The position numbers were made by a program, and so were the translations under genes. A stretch of DNA of 64,000 nt from Leifsonia sp. fls2-241-R2A-40a (GTDB taxonomy: Bacteria > Actinomycetota > Actinomycetes > Actinomycetales > Microbacteriaceae), in NCBI RefSeq assembly GCF_030209575.1, contig NZ_JARVRS010000001.1, positions 1,364,001 to 1,428,000 of the forward strand. Direction: 5' to 3'. The notes beneath the pieces were generated by a model. It ran no database searches, was not told where the DNA came from, and saw only the letters and a program-made list of their open reading frames with translations. Of the stretch, positions 53,073 to 61,287 are shown one piece after another (position 1 is the first letter of the stretch; every line of letters starts with the position of its first letter).

Positions 53073-53112
53073 GAGGTGCCCGGGCCGCGCTGATGCCCTG
53101 CCCGGGCACCTC
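53073..53112 (+). terminator. Attenuator-type hairpin between receptor and permease genes
   Basis: Perfect 13-bp stem GAGGTGCCCGGGC / GCCCGGGCACCTC with a 14-nt loop, 7 nt after the stop. Such hairpins let the receptor be made in excess over the permeases. Confidence 0.75.
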
Positions 53113-53152
53113 TCCAGCATCACCCGTTCCCCCATCCTGAAGGGCTTCACCG

Positions 53153-54094
53153 ATGACCCAAACCGCCGTCGCACCGCCGCGACAGCGCCCGCCGCGGACA
53201 CCCCGCCGCGACATGGTCGGCCTCCGCCGCGCGCGGTGGGGCTGGGCGTTCACCGCCCCGTTCGCCGTCTTCCTCGTCGCGTTCCTGCTGGTGCCGCTCG
53301 TCTACGCGTTCGTGCTCAGCCTCCAGAACACGACGCTCGCCGGAGGCACGTCGTGGGTGGGCCTCGCCAACTACGCCAAGGCGTTCACCGACCCGCTGTT
53401 CCTCGACGGCGTGTGGCGCGTGCTCCTGTTCGCCGTCATCATGATCCCGGCGCAGATGCTCGTGGCCCTGGTCGCCGCGCTCCTCATCGACGCTCTGACC
53501 ACACGGTTCGCGAAGATCTCGCGCCTGCTGATCTTCGTCCCCTACGCCGTGCCCGTCGTGATCGGCGCGCTGATGTGGGGCTTCCTCTACAGCCCGAGCT
53601 TCGGACCGGCGCAGGAGCTGTTCGGGCTGGTGGGGCTGCAGGCGCCCAACTTCTTCTCCGACGGGAACGTCTTCGGCTCGCTGGTCAACATCGTGACCTG
53701 GCAGTGGGCCGGCTACTACATGATCATCATCTACGCGGCACTGCAGGGGGTCGATCCGTCGATCTACGAAGCGGCCCGGGTGGATGGCGCCAACGCCTGG
53801 CAGATCGCGCTGCGGATCAAGGTCCCGATGGTGGCGTCGTCGCTGCTGCTTGTGCTCGTCTTCGCCCTGATCGGGACGCTGCAGTTCTTCAACGAGCCGC
53901 AGATGCTCCGGGGGATGGCGTCCGGCTCGATCACCTCCAACTACACGCCGAACATCTACGCCTACACGGTCGCGTTCTCGTACCACCAGTTCAACTACGC
54001 CTCCGCCATCGCGTTCGCACTCGGGCTCGTCATCTTCATCGGCTCGTACGCGTTCATGTTCGCCACGCGCAAGAGAAGTGGACTGATGAAATGA
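53153..54094 (+). CDS. Sugar ABC transporter permease, MalF-type
   Basis: 313 residues, six or more helices. The cytoplasmic EAA loop is EAARVDGANAWQIALRIKVP near residue 205. A long basic N-terminus (RQRPPRTPRRDMVGLRRARW) precedes the first helix. ATG at 53153 with GAAGGGC upstream. Stop overlaps the next permease (ATGA). Confidence 0.94.
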   Translation: MTQTAVAPPRQRPPRTPRRDMVGLRRARWGWAFTAPFAVFLVAFLLVPLVYAFVLSLQNTTLAGGTSWVGLANYAKAFTDPLFLDGVWRVLLFAVIMIPAQMLVALVAALLIDALTTRFAKISRLLIFVPYAVPVVIGALMWGFLYSPSFGPAQELFGLVGLQAPNFFSDGNVFGSLVNIVTWQWAGYYMIIIYAALQGVDPSIYEAARVDGANAWQIALRIKVPMVASSLLLVLVFALIGTLQFFNEPQMLRGMASGSITSNYTPNIYAYTVAFSYHQFNYASAIAFALGLVIFIGSYAFMFATRKRSGLMK

Positions 54095-55056
54095 CCACCG
54101 GACTCCTGAACCCGGCCGAACCGGCCACGGACACGCGCAGCATCCATGCGCGCAGCACCCGTACGGGGCGGCCCCTCCGTTCCCGCAACGACGCGCCGGC
54201 CGGCCGGCGCACCGGACGCCAGGTGATCCCGCACATCGTGCTCGCCGCGTTCATCGTCTACTTCGCCCTGCCGTTCTGGTGGCTGCTCGTCGCGAGCACC
54301 AAGAGCCAGCAGAGCCTGTTCGACGGCAAGACCAGTCCGCTCTGGTTCTCGGGATCGTTCGACCTGTTCTCGAACATCGGCTCGCTGTTCAGCTACTCGG
54401 GCGGCCTCTACGCGCACTGGCTCGGGAACTCGTTCCTCTACGCCATCGCCGGCGGCGCCGGGGCCACCGTGCTCTCGGTGCTCGCCGGGTACGGGTTCTC
54501 GATGTACGGCTTCCGCGGGCGGAGGCTGTTCTTCGCCATCGTGCTCGGTTCGGTGATGGTCCCCGCGACGGTGCTCGTCATCCCGATGTTCGTGCTGATG
54601 AGCGGGGCGCATTTGACCAACACGATCTGGGCCGTCATCCTGCCGTCGATGCTGAATCCGTTCGCCGTCTACCTGATGAAGGTCTACACCGACGAGGCGA
54701 TCCCCTCCGAGATGGTGGATGCAGCCCGCGTCGACGGTGCGGGCGAGGTCCGCATCTTCGCCCGCGTCGCCCTCCCCCTCATGCGCCCGGCCGTCGTGAC
54801 CGTTCTGCTGCTCTCCATCGTCGGCACCTGGAACAACTTCTTCCTGCCGTTGGTGATGTTCTCGAACCCGCAGCTCTTCCCCGTCACCGTCGGACTCGGC
54901 GCCCTCCAGGCGCAGGCGCAGGTGAACACCGGCGGTCAGTCGCTGTGGAACCTCGTCATCACCGGCGCCCTGATCTCGATCATCCCGCTGATCGTCTCCT
55001 TCCTCACCCTGCAGCGCTACTGGCAGGGCGGACTGGCGATCGGCAGCGTCAAGTGA
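54091..55056 (+). CDS. Sugar ABC transporter permease, MalG-type
   Basis: 321 residues. After a Thr/Arg-rich N-terminal 45 residues come six helices; the EAA loop is DAARVDGAGEVRIFARVALP near residue 210. ATG at 54091 overlaps the previous stop. No ATPase gene is in this operon, so a shared MsmK/MsiK-like ATPase elsewhere must energise the importer. Confidence 0.94.
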   Translation: MTTGLLNPAEPATDTRSIHARSTRTGRPLRSRNDAPAGRRTGRQVIPHIVLAAFIVYFALPFWWLLVASTKSQQSLFDGKTSPLWFSGSFDLFSNIGSLFSYSGGLYAHWLGNSFLYAIAGGAGATVLSVLAGYGFSMYGFRGRRLFFAIVLGSVMVPATVLVIPMFVLMSGAHLTNTIWAVILPSMLNPFAVYLMKVYTDEAIPSEMVDAARVDGAGEVRIFARVALPLMRPAVVTVLLLSIVGTWNNFFLPLVMFSNPQLFPVTVGLGALQAQAQVNTGGQSLWNLVITGALISIIPLIVSFLTLQRYWQGGLAIGSVK

Positions 55057-55109
55057 GCACCCCGCACCACGGAACCCCCCACCGCACGAAACCAGGAACG
55101 CAGGAGACC

Positions 55110-56615
55110 ATGTCCGAGACCCGCATCGCCCTCGACCGCACCGCGCGCGTCGCCACCGTCAACCGCCGCATCTTCGGCTCGTTCGTCGAGCACCTCGGGC
55201 GCTGCGTCTACGACGGCATCTACGAGCCGGGGCACCCGACCGCGAACGAGGACGGGTTCCGGCTGGATGTCGTGGATCTGGTGCGCGAACTCGGATCGTC
55301 GACCATCCGCTACCCGGGCGGCAACTTCGTCTCCGGCTTCCGCTGGGAGGACTCGGTCGGTCCGCGCGACCAGCGGCCCGTCCGCCGCGACCTCGCCTGG
55401 CACTCGCTGGAGTCGAACCAGGTGGGACTGGACGAGTTCTCCCGCTGGCTGAAGCTCACCGGCTCCGAGCTGATGCTCGCCGTGAACCTCGGCACCCGTG
55501 GCATCCAGGCCGCCCTCGACCTGCTCGAGTACGCCAACCACCCGTCGGGCACGGCGCTCAGCGACCAGCGGATCGCGAACGGTACTCCCGAACCGCACGA
55601 CATCCGGATGTGGTGCCTGGGCAACGAGATGGACGGCCCCTGGCAGACCGGCTACATGACGGCGGACGACTACGGCAAGCTCGCCGCGCGCACCGCGGCC
55701 GCGATGAAGATGGCCGACAAGGATCTCGAGCTCGTGGTGTGCGGTTCGTCGGGCTCCGGGATGCCGACCTTCGGCGAGTGGGAGCGCATCGTCCTCGAGC
55801 ACTCCTACGACCACGTCGACTACATCTCCGCCCACGCGTACTACCAGGAGCGCGGCGGCGACCTGGCGTCCTTCCTCGCGTCGTCGGTGGACATGCAGTA
55901 CTTCATCGACACGGTCGTCGCCACGGCCGACCACGTCGGGTACCGGCAGAAGAACACGAAGAAGATCCAGATCTCGTTCGACGAGTGGAACATCTGGTAC
56001 CTCGACGAGCACAAGGAGTCGGAGGAGGTCAACGACGACTGGCGCTACGCCCCGCGCCAGCTGGAGGATGTCTACTCGGCCGCCGACGCGGTGGTGCTCG
56101 GCAACCTGCTGATCACGCTGCTGAAGAACCACGACCGGGTGACCAGCGCATCCCTCGCCCAGCTCGTCAACGTGATCGCACCGATCATGACCGAGCCGGG
56201 CGGCGCCGCCTGGCGCCAGACCACCTTCTTCCCGTTCTCGGTGACGAGCCGGCTGGCGCGCGGCGAGGTGCTCCGTCCCACCATCACGACCGGTACCTAC
56301 GAGTCGGCCGTGTACGGCGAGGCGGACCTGGTGGATGCGGTCGCCACCTTCGATGAGGCCGACGGCTCGGCCGCGCTGTTCGTCGTGAACCGCAGCCTGA
56401 CCGAGACGCAGACGGTCCGGGTGGATGTGCGCGACCTGGGCGTCTCCGACGTGCGTGAGGCGCTCTCCCTGTGGGACGAGGACGTGTACGCCAAGAACAC
56501 GATCGACGACCAGGAGCGCGTCGGCCTGCGCCCGACACCGGTCGCCACGCTCGCCGACGGCGTGCTCACGCTGGAGCTCCCGCCGGTCTCCTGGACGGCC
56601 GTGTCGCTGGCCTGA
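55110..56615 (+). CDS. abfA: Alpha-L-arabinofuranosidase, GH51
   Basis: 501 residues, intracellular (no signal peptide). Releases L-arabinose from imported arabino-oligosaccharides. Acid/base Glu173 in WCLGNEMDGPWQ and nucleophile Glu292 in ISFDEWNIWY fit the GH51 (beta/alpha)8 enzymes. N-terminus RIFGSFVEHLGRCVYDGIYE is typical. ATG at 55110 with CAGGAGA upstream. Last gene of the LacI-controlled operon. Confidence 0.96.
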   Translation: MSETRIALDRTARVATVNRRIFGSFVEHLGRCVYDGIYEPGHPTANEDGFRLDVVDLVRELGSSTIRYPGGNFVSGFRWEDSVGPRDQRPVRRDLAWHSLESNQVGLDEFSRWLKLTGSELMLAVNLGTRGIQAALDLLEYANHPSGTALSDQRIANGTPEPHDIRMWCLGNEMDGPWQTGYMTADDYGKLAARTAAAMKMADKDLELVVCGSSGSGMPTFGEWERIVLEHSYDHVDYISAHAYYQERGGDLASFLASSVDMQYFIDTVVATADHVGYRQKNTKKIQISFDEWNIWYLDEHKESEEVNDDWRYAPRQLEDVYSAADAVVLGNLLITLLKNHDRVTSASLAQLVNVIAPIMTEPGGAAWRQTTFFPFSVTSRLARGEVLRPTITTGTYESAVYGEADLVDAVATFDEADGSAALFVVNRSLTETQTVRVDVRDLGVSDVREALSLWDEDVYAKNTIDDQERVGLRPTPVATLADGVLTLELPPVSWTAVSLA

Positions 56616-56644
56616 CCGCGCCCGGCCCCCGTCCGTCGCGCGGA

Positions 56645-56685
56645 ACGGAGGAGTCTCAGTCCCATACGGCTGGAGACTCCTCCGT
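56645..56685. terminator. Bidirectional terminator and repeat at the right border of the island
   Basis: ACGGAGGAGTCTC (56645-56657) pairs perfectly with GAGACTCCTCCGT (56673-56685). A third copy, ACTCCTCCGT, occurs at 56717-56726, followed by TTTTCC. The converging abfA and motB transcripts both end here. Confidence 0.75.
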
Positions 56686-56752
56686 AACCCGCCGTTCGGC
56701 ACCCTCGGCCTCCGAAACTCCTCCGTTTTCCGGAGCGGCGGGAGGCGCGGGC

Positions 56753-57577
56753 TCAGCCGGATGCGGACGCCGGGGCGGTCGCCGGCGCGTCCAGCGCCTG
56801 CGGGATGAGCTTGCGGATGTTCTCCGCCTGGTTCGACAGCACCACCACATCCACTCGCCGGTTCTGGGCGAGGTCGTTGTCGGTGGTGCCCGTGAACCCG
56901 GCGACCGGTCGCGCGGAGCCGTAGCTGACGGCCGCGATGCGTCCCTGCGGGAATCCGTTCACCTCGACGAGGTGGCGCAGGACGCTGGTCGCGCGTCCGG
57001 CGGACAGCTCCCAGTTGGTCGGGTAGGGGGCGCCCGGCTGCCGGAGGTCGGCGTGGCCCTCGACCGAGACGGCATAGGACGCGGGGGCGAGCACCGGTCC
57101 GATGTCGTTCAGCACCGTGACGGCCCGCACGCTCAGTTCGGCCCGGTTGGAGTCGAAGAAGGTCGAGTTGCCGACCAGGCCGATGGTCAGCCCGCGCTCG
57201 TCGATCTTCATCTCGACCGAATCCTGGAGCCCGTCGTGGGTCAGCGCCGCCTGGATCTGGTCCTCCAGGCGCTTCAGGTCCTGCGCCTCCTGCTGGGCGA
57301 GGGCGAAGTCGGTCGTCTTGCCGGACTCGTCGACGTGCTTCGGGGGCACGATGACGCCCTTGGCGGTGTCGACCTTCTGGGTCTTCACCTGGCCGAACCC
57401 GGTCGCCAGGGAGTCCTTCAGCTGCTCGAACTTCTTCGCATCCACCGTCGACATCGCGAACAGCACGATGAACATGCACATGAGCACGGTGACCATGTCC
57501 ATGTAGGAGGCCATCCAGCGCTCCTCGTTCTCGTGCTCCTCCGGCTCCTCGTGCTTCTTCCGACGGCGGGCGGCCAT
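56753..57577 (-). CDS. motB: Flagellar motor stator protein MotB
   Basis: 274 residues. Single transmembrane helix (about 25-44) with the proton-binding Asp27 (YMDMVTVLMCMFIV), a plug region and a C-terminal OmpA-like peptidoglycan-binding domain (VEGHADLRQPGAPYPTNWEL, LAQNRRVDVVVLSN). The first 20 residues are highly charged. Asp rather than other residues supports proton coupling. It begins one base after motA. Confidence 0.95.
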   Translation of the reverse strand: MAARRRKKHEEPEEHENEERWMASYMDMVTVLMCMFIVLFAMSTVDAKKFEQLKDSLATGFGQVKTQKVDTAKGVIVPPKHVDESGKTTDFALAQQEAQDLKRLEDQIQAALTHDGLQDSVEMKIDERGLTIGLVGNSTFFDSNRAELSVRAVTVLNDIGPVLAPASYAVSVEGHADLRQPGAPYPTNWELSAGRATSVLRHLVEVNGFPQGRIAAVSYGSARPVAGFTGTTDNDLAQNRRVDVVVLSNQAENIRKLIPQALDAPATAPASASG

Positions 57578-57578
57578 G

Positions 57579-58397
57579 TCAGGCCGCTTCCTCGACGGGA
57601 TCCTTCGCGCCGCGCGCCGGCTTGGCGCTCTTACCCGCGGCCTTCTCGGCGTCGCCGTCCGGGATCATCGCGCGCAGGCGCTCGCCGAGGAGCCGTGGCT
57701 GGCTGCCCGACTGGACGGCGAGCACGCCTTCCAGGAGCAGCGTCATGCGCTCGACGTCCAGCTCGGAGAGCCGGCGCAGGCGGGCGCCGAGAGGCAGCCA
57801 CAGGAAGTTCGCGGAGAGCAGGCCCCACAGGGTCGCGACGAAGGCGCTCGCGATCAGCGGGCCGAGCTCGCCCGGCGTCGCGAGGTTCTCGAGGACGTGC
57901 GTGAGCGAGACGACGGTACCGATGATGCCGATCGTGGGCGCGTAGCCGCCCATGGCGCTGAAGAACTTCGCGGCGACGCGGTCCTTCTTGGAACGCGTGG
58001 CGATCTCGTCCTCCAGCAGGACGCGCAGCTCGTCGCCGTCGGTGCCGTCGGCGATGTTCTGCAGGGCGCGCTTCAGGAAGGGGTCGTCGACGCCCTCCGC
58101 CTCCTGCTCCATGGCGAGGAGGCCGTTGGCGCGCGCCTTCTCGGCGAGCCCGACCACCTGGTCGATCACCTGCTGCGGGGGCTCGATCTTGCCCCGGAAC
58201 GCGCGGGGGAGCGCCTTCACCGCGGTGAGGAAGTCCTTCACCGTGCCGCTTGCGATGCCGACCGCGACGGTGGCCCCGAAGACCAGCACCATGGGCGCGG
58301 GCAGCAGCAGCGAGCTCAGGTGCGCGCCCTCCATCGTCACCATCGCGACGACGGAGCCGAACGCGAGGACGATGCCGATGATCGTTGCCGGGTCCAT
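57579..58397 (-). CDS. motA: Flagellar motor stator protein MotA
   Basis: About 272 residues, four transmembrane helices. MDPATIIGIVLAFGSVVAMV starts helix 1; helices 3-4 include GGYAPTIGIIGTVVSLTHVL with the conserved Pro. ATG at 58397 is chosen because GGAAG lies five bases upstream; the adjoining GTG at 58400 is too close to it. The flbD stop overlaps. Confidence 0.94.
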   Translation of the reverse strand: MDPATIIGIVLAFGSVVAMVTMEGAHLSSLLLPAPMVLVFGATVAVGIASGTVKDFLTAVKALPRAFRGKIEPPQQVIDQVVGLAEKARANGLLAMEQEAEGVDDPFLKRALQNIADGTDGDELRVLLEDEIATRSKKDRVAAKFFSAMGGYAPTIGIIGTVVSLTHVLENLATPGELGPLIASAFVATLWGLLSANFLWLPLGARLRRLSELDVERMTLLLEGVLAVQSGSQPRLLGERLRAMIPDGDAEKAAGKSAKPARGAKDPVEEAA

Positions 58398-58723
58398 CAC
58401 TTCTTCCTTGCTCGAATGGGGACGGCGCGGGCCTCGGGGTGAGCGTGCGCCGTCTCGTTGTCTTCCAGTCCTGGCAGCGGCACGAGCCCCAGTGTCGGCG
58501 CGGGCACAGGGCGCGGACCGGCGGCGGGGAGGTCGTGGGCGAGGGCGATCACACGCGCCCGGTACGCGGCGATCTTCTCGATCACTTCGGACATGGATTC
58601 GGTGACGATGAATTTCGCCCCGTCGACCATGACGAGAGTGGTGTCCGGACTGGCGTGGATGCGCTCGATGAGGTCGGGGTTGACCGCAAACTGGCTGTCG
58701 TTCAATCGGGTGACGACGATCAT
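58397..58723 (-). CDS. flbD: FlbD family flagellar protein
   Basis: 108 residues from ATG 58723. The FlbD family start is MIVVTRLNDSQFAVNPDLIE, seen here exactly at the ATG; TLVMVDGAKFIVTESMSEVI follows. Commonly next to motAB in Gram-positive flagellar clusters; role unclear. A GTG at 58762 is in frame and lies 7 nt past the FliA -10 box, so a 121-residue leaderless product is an alternative; AGGA nine bases before 58723 supports the shorter form. The C-terminal half is Pro/Ala-rich. Confidence 0.85.
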   Translation of the reverse strand: MIVVTRLNDSQFAVNPDLIERIHASPDTTLVMVDGAKFIVTESMSEVIEKIAAYRARVIALAHDLPAAGPRPVPAPTLGLVPLPGLEDNETAHAHPEARAVPIRARKK

Positions 58724-58769
58724 GGGGGCGAATCCTGGTCTCGGCTCCGGGTGAGCCGTCACGAGCCCA

Positions 58770-58796
58770 CTATCGGCGTCGGCCGGTCGGTCGTTA
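58770..58796 (-). promoter_or_regulatory. FliA (sigma-28) promoter for flbD-motA-motB
   Basis: Minus strand: TAAC (58796-58793), 15 nt, GCCGATAG (58777-58770). It points leftward and is back to back with the fliM promoter 28 nt away. Confidence 0.85.
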
Positions 58797-58824
58797 GGGG
58801 GACCGGGGTTCTGCGCGGCCTCCC

Positions 58825-58851
58825 TAACGCCCTGCGCTCACCGGCCGATAG
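58825..58851 (+). promoter_or_regulatory. FliA (sigma-28) promoter for fliM
   Basis: TAAC (58825-58828), 15 nt, GCCGATAG (58844-58851). The fliM GTG is only 8 nt after the -10 end, so transcription should begin at or one or two bases before the start codon. Confidence 0.85.
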
Positions 58852-58859
58852 TCGCATCC

Positions 58860-59744
58860 GTGACGACTCTGCAGGCCCCGGCACCGGATGCGCTCGAGGC
58901 GCCGGTCTACGACTTCCGGCGGCCCACGACGCTCGCCCGGGAGCACTCGCGCGTGCTCGAGCTCGCGTTCGAGACATTCGCGCGGCAGTGGGGGACGCAG
59001 CTGACCGCGAAGGTCCGCGTGCTCAGCCAGGTCGAGTGCGACAACGTGCAGATGCAGACGTACGACGAGTACGCGGCGTCCCTGCCCGCGACCACGGCCA
59101 TGGTGCTGTGCGAGCTGGAGGAGATCGCGCCGAAGGCCGTCATCCAGTTCCCGACCGTCGCCGCCCTGTCGTGGGTGAACGCGATGCTCGGCGGACAGGG
59201 CACGCCCGTCGACCACGAGCGCACGTTCACGCAGATCGAGCACGCGCTCGTCCGTCGGCTGATGGATGACGCGCTGGAGGACCTCAGCTACTCGCTCGGG
59301 TCGCTGCTGGTGAACCCGATCGCGGTGGACGCCATCCAGTACAACTCACAGTTCGCCCAAGCCGCGGCGACCTCCGAGCTGATGATCGTCGCCGGGTTCG
59401 AGCTGCACGTCGGCGACAACACGGCGCGGGCGACCCTCGCCCTTCCTGCCGTCGCCCTGCTCCCGCAGCTCGGCGAGACGAATCCCACCCACAGCACCGA
59501 CAACGCGCGGGAGCTGGTGGATGCCCAGCTGTCGCGCGTCCCCGTGGATGTGGCGCTCCGGCTGGCGCCCGCGACAGTGCGTCCCAGCGTGGTGCTGGGG
59601 CTCGCGGTCGGCGACCTGCTGCCGCTGCCGCACCCTCAGCACCGACCGTTCGATCTGACCGTCGGCGACCAGGCCATCGCCTCGGCCGCTCTCGGCTCGA
59701 GCGGCTCGCGTCTCGCCTGCGTGATCACCAACACCGAGGACTGA
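58860..59744 (+). CDS. fliM: Flagellar motor switch protein FliM
   Basis: 294 residues. YDFRRPTTLAREHSRVLELA and the C-terminal FliN-like domain (VDVALRLAPATVRPSVVLGL...LPLPHPQHRPFDLTV) are diagnostic. The N-terminal CheY-P-binding LSQDEIDALL peptide of enteric FliM is missing; only a short Pro/Ala-rich arm precedes the core. No ribosome-binding site precedes the GTG at 58860, fitting a leaderless mRNA. fliN follows 4 nt later. Confidence 0.93.
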   Translation: MTTLQAPAPDALEAPVYDFRRPTTLAREHSRVLELAFETFARQWGTQLTAKVRVLSQVECDNVQMQTYDEYAASLPATTAMVLCELEEIAPKAVIQFPTVAALSWVNAMLGGQGTPVDHERTFTQIEHALVRRLMDDALEDLSYSLGSLLVNPIAVDAIQYNSQFAQAAATSELMIVAGFELHVGDNTARATLALPAVALLPQLGETNPTHSTDNARELVDAQLSRVPVDVALRLAPATVRPSVVLGLAVGDLLPLPHPQHRPFDLTVGDQAIASAALGSSGSRLACVITNTED

Positions 59745-59748
59745 ACCC

Positions 59749-60462
59749 ATGAGCATGACCCTCTCGAACACCGCCGGGATCTCCCTCGGCCAGGCCCAGG
59801 CCGCGGCGGAGGCGCTCTCGCGCCTGCTGCCGACCGGCGCCCCGCTCACGCCGCTGCTCGCGCAGGGATCGGACGTCGACGGCGCCAACCGTGCCGTCGT
59901 CGCCACCTTCGTCGGTGCCGTCTCCGCCGACTTCGCCGTCGTGCTGCTGGAGGCGCCGCAACTGGTGGACGACGGGATGGACGGCTCGCCGGTGGTGGCG
60001 CTTCAGGATGTGCTGCAGCCGGCCCTCGAGGCGGCCAGCGACACGCTCGGCGCCGGCGTGCTCGACGACGCCCGCACCGACGACGCGGCGGAGCTCTTCG
60101 CCGACCCCTCGACGACGGTGTTCGCGCTGTCCGGCCCCGCAGGCGTCGCCGGCTGGTTCGCGATCCGGGGGCGGGCGTCGGTCGCCGAGCGTGCCGCAAC
60201 CGGCGTGCTGGGCGGCAAGCTCGCCCGGATCAGCAACGTGGAGATGGCCCTGACGGTGGAGATCGGCCGCACCCGGATGGCCGTGCGGGACGTGCTGGCC
60301 ATGGAGCCGGGCGCGGTCATCGAACTGGACCGCTCGGCCGGCTCGCCCGCGGATGTGCTGCTCAATGGCCGCCTCATCGCGCACGGCGAGATCGTGGTCG
60401 TCGACCAGGACTACGCGGTCCGCATCACCAAGATCCTCGACGCGGCCGAAGACCTGGACTGA
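59749..60462 (+). CDS. fliN: Flagellar motor switch protein FliN, long form (FliY-like)
   Basis: 237 residues against 80-140 for typical FliN. The C-terminal 80 residues are the SpoA/C-ring domain (VEIGRTRMAVRDVLAMEPGA, VIELDRSAGSPADVLLNGR). Residues 1-150 resemble the CheC/FliY-like N-terminal domain in size and helical layout, but I do not see the CheC phosphatase motif. ATG at 59749 with the alternative Met three codons on. Converges on the SUMF1 gene with a one-base gap. Confidence 0.9.
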   Translation: MSMTLSNTAGISLGQAQAAAEALSRLLPTGAPLTPLLAQGSDVDGANRAVVATFVGAVSADFAVVLLEAPQLVDDGMDGSPVVALQDVLQPALEAASDTLGAGVLDDARTDDAAELFADPSTTVFALSGPAGVAGWFAIRGRASVAERAATGVLGGKLARISNVEMALTVEIGRTRMAVRDVLAMEPGAVIELDRSAGSPADVLLNGRLIAHGEIVVVDQDYAVRITKILDAAEDLD

Positions 60463-60463
60463 G

Positions 60464-61204
60464 TCAGCGCCGCGGCGTCCATCCCGGAGGCAGCGGTCCG
60501 TCGAGGGAGGCGCGCTCCGCGTCCTCCGCAGCGGACCACCCCTGCGCGGCGCCGTCGGCGTCGAAGCCGCCGCGGGCGAACCGGAAGCCGACGTCCTCCA
60601 GCTGCGTGCGCGGCGGACCGCCCCGGCGCACGGAGGCCCGCACGTTCCACGCGTCGTCCGCGAACCCGCCGCCCCGGAAGACCCGGTAGTCGCCGTAGCG
60701 GCCGGGGTCGAGGAGGTCCCAGCACCACTCCCAGACGTTGCCGAGCGTGTCGAAGAGCCCGTTGAGGTTCGGGAGGCGCAGCCCGACGTCCTGAGGTTCG
60801 CGCACCCCGTCCGCGCTGGTCCAGGCGATCTCCGGCAGCGGGCCGTAGTGGGGAGCGGCCGACCCGGCGCGGCAGGCGTACTCCCACTCCGCCTCGGTCG
60901 GCAGGCGATAGCCGTCCGCATCCACGTGCCAGGTGACGTCCTCGCCGTCGAACGTGTACGCCGGGTCCAGCCCCTCCCACTCGGAGGCCGCGTTGCAGAT
61001 CCGCACGGCACGCAACCAGCTGATCCCGGTGGCCGGGCGGCGCGGATGCGGCGCCGGCTCGCCGATCAGCTCGGCCGCCTCCGCCTCCGTCACGGCGAAG
61101 GTGCCCAGTTCGAACTCCTCCAGCTCCACCGTCCAGCGCCGCTCGCGCCGGGCGTCGTGCAGCTGGACGCTCCCGGCCGGGATGCGCGCCAGCTCGATGT
61201 CCAC
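60464..61204 (-). CDS. SUMF1/formylglycine-generating-enzyme-like domain protein
   Basis: 246 residues. The fold motifs are clear: ISWLRAVRICNAASEWEGLD, YRLPTEAEWEYACRAGSAAP, GLFDTLGNVWEWCWDL and VFRGGGFADDAWNVRASVRR, with the C-terminal VGFRFAR. This domain includes sulfatase-activating FGE, EgtB and many uncharacterised members. It lies on the opposite strand between fliN and fliO, transcribed from just upstream of the fliO promoter. The target, and any link to flagella, are unknown. Confidence 0.9.
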   Translation of the reverse strand: MDIELARIPAGSVQLHDARRERRWTVELEEFELGTFAVTEAEAAELIGEPAPHPRRPATGISWLRAVRICNAASEWEGLDPAYTFDGEDVTWHVDADGYRLPTEAEWEYACRAGSAAPHYGPLPEIAWTSADGVREPQDVGLRLPNLNGLFDTLGNVWEWCWDLLDPGRYGDYRVFRGGGFADDAWNVRASVRRGGPPRTQLEDVGFRFARGGFDADGAAQGWSAAEDAERASLDGPLPPGWTPRR

Positions 61205-61252
61205 GGCCCCAGCATCCCACCTCCCGTGCCTCTGTTTCGTCCGTCCAGCACC

Positions 61253-61279
61253 TAACGGGACCCCGGCCCCGGTCGATAG
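61253..61279 (+). promoter_or_regulatory. FliA (sigma-28) promoter for fliO-fliP-fliQ-fliR-flhB
   Basis: TAAC (61253-61256), 15 nt, GTCGATAG (61272-61279), one base different from the others. The fliO GTG is 8 nt beyond the -10, again a leaderless arrangement. Confidence 0.8.
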
Positions 61280-61287
61280 TGCGAGCC

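Noticed and set aside
48650-56685. Island as a recent mobile element
   Set aside because: No integrase, transposase, direct-repeat ends or tRNA site; composition looks like the flanks.
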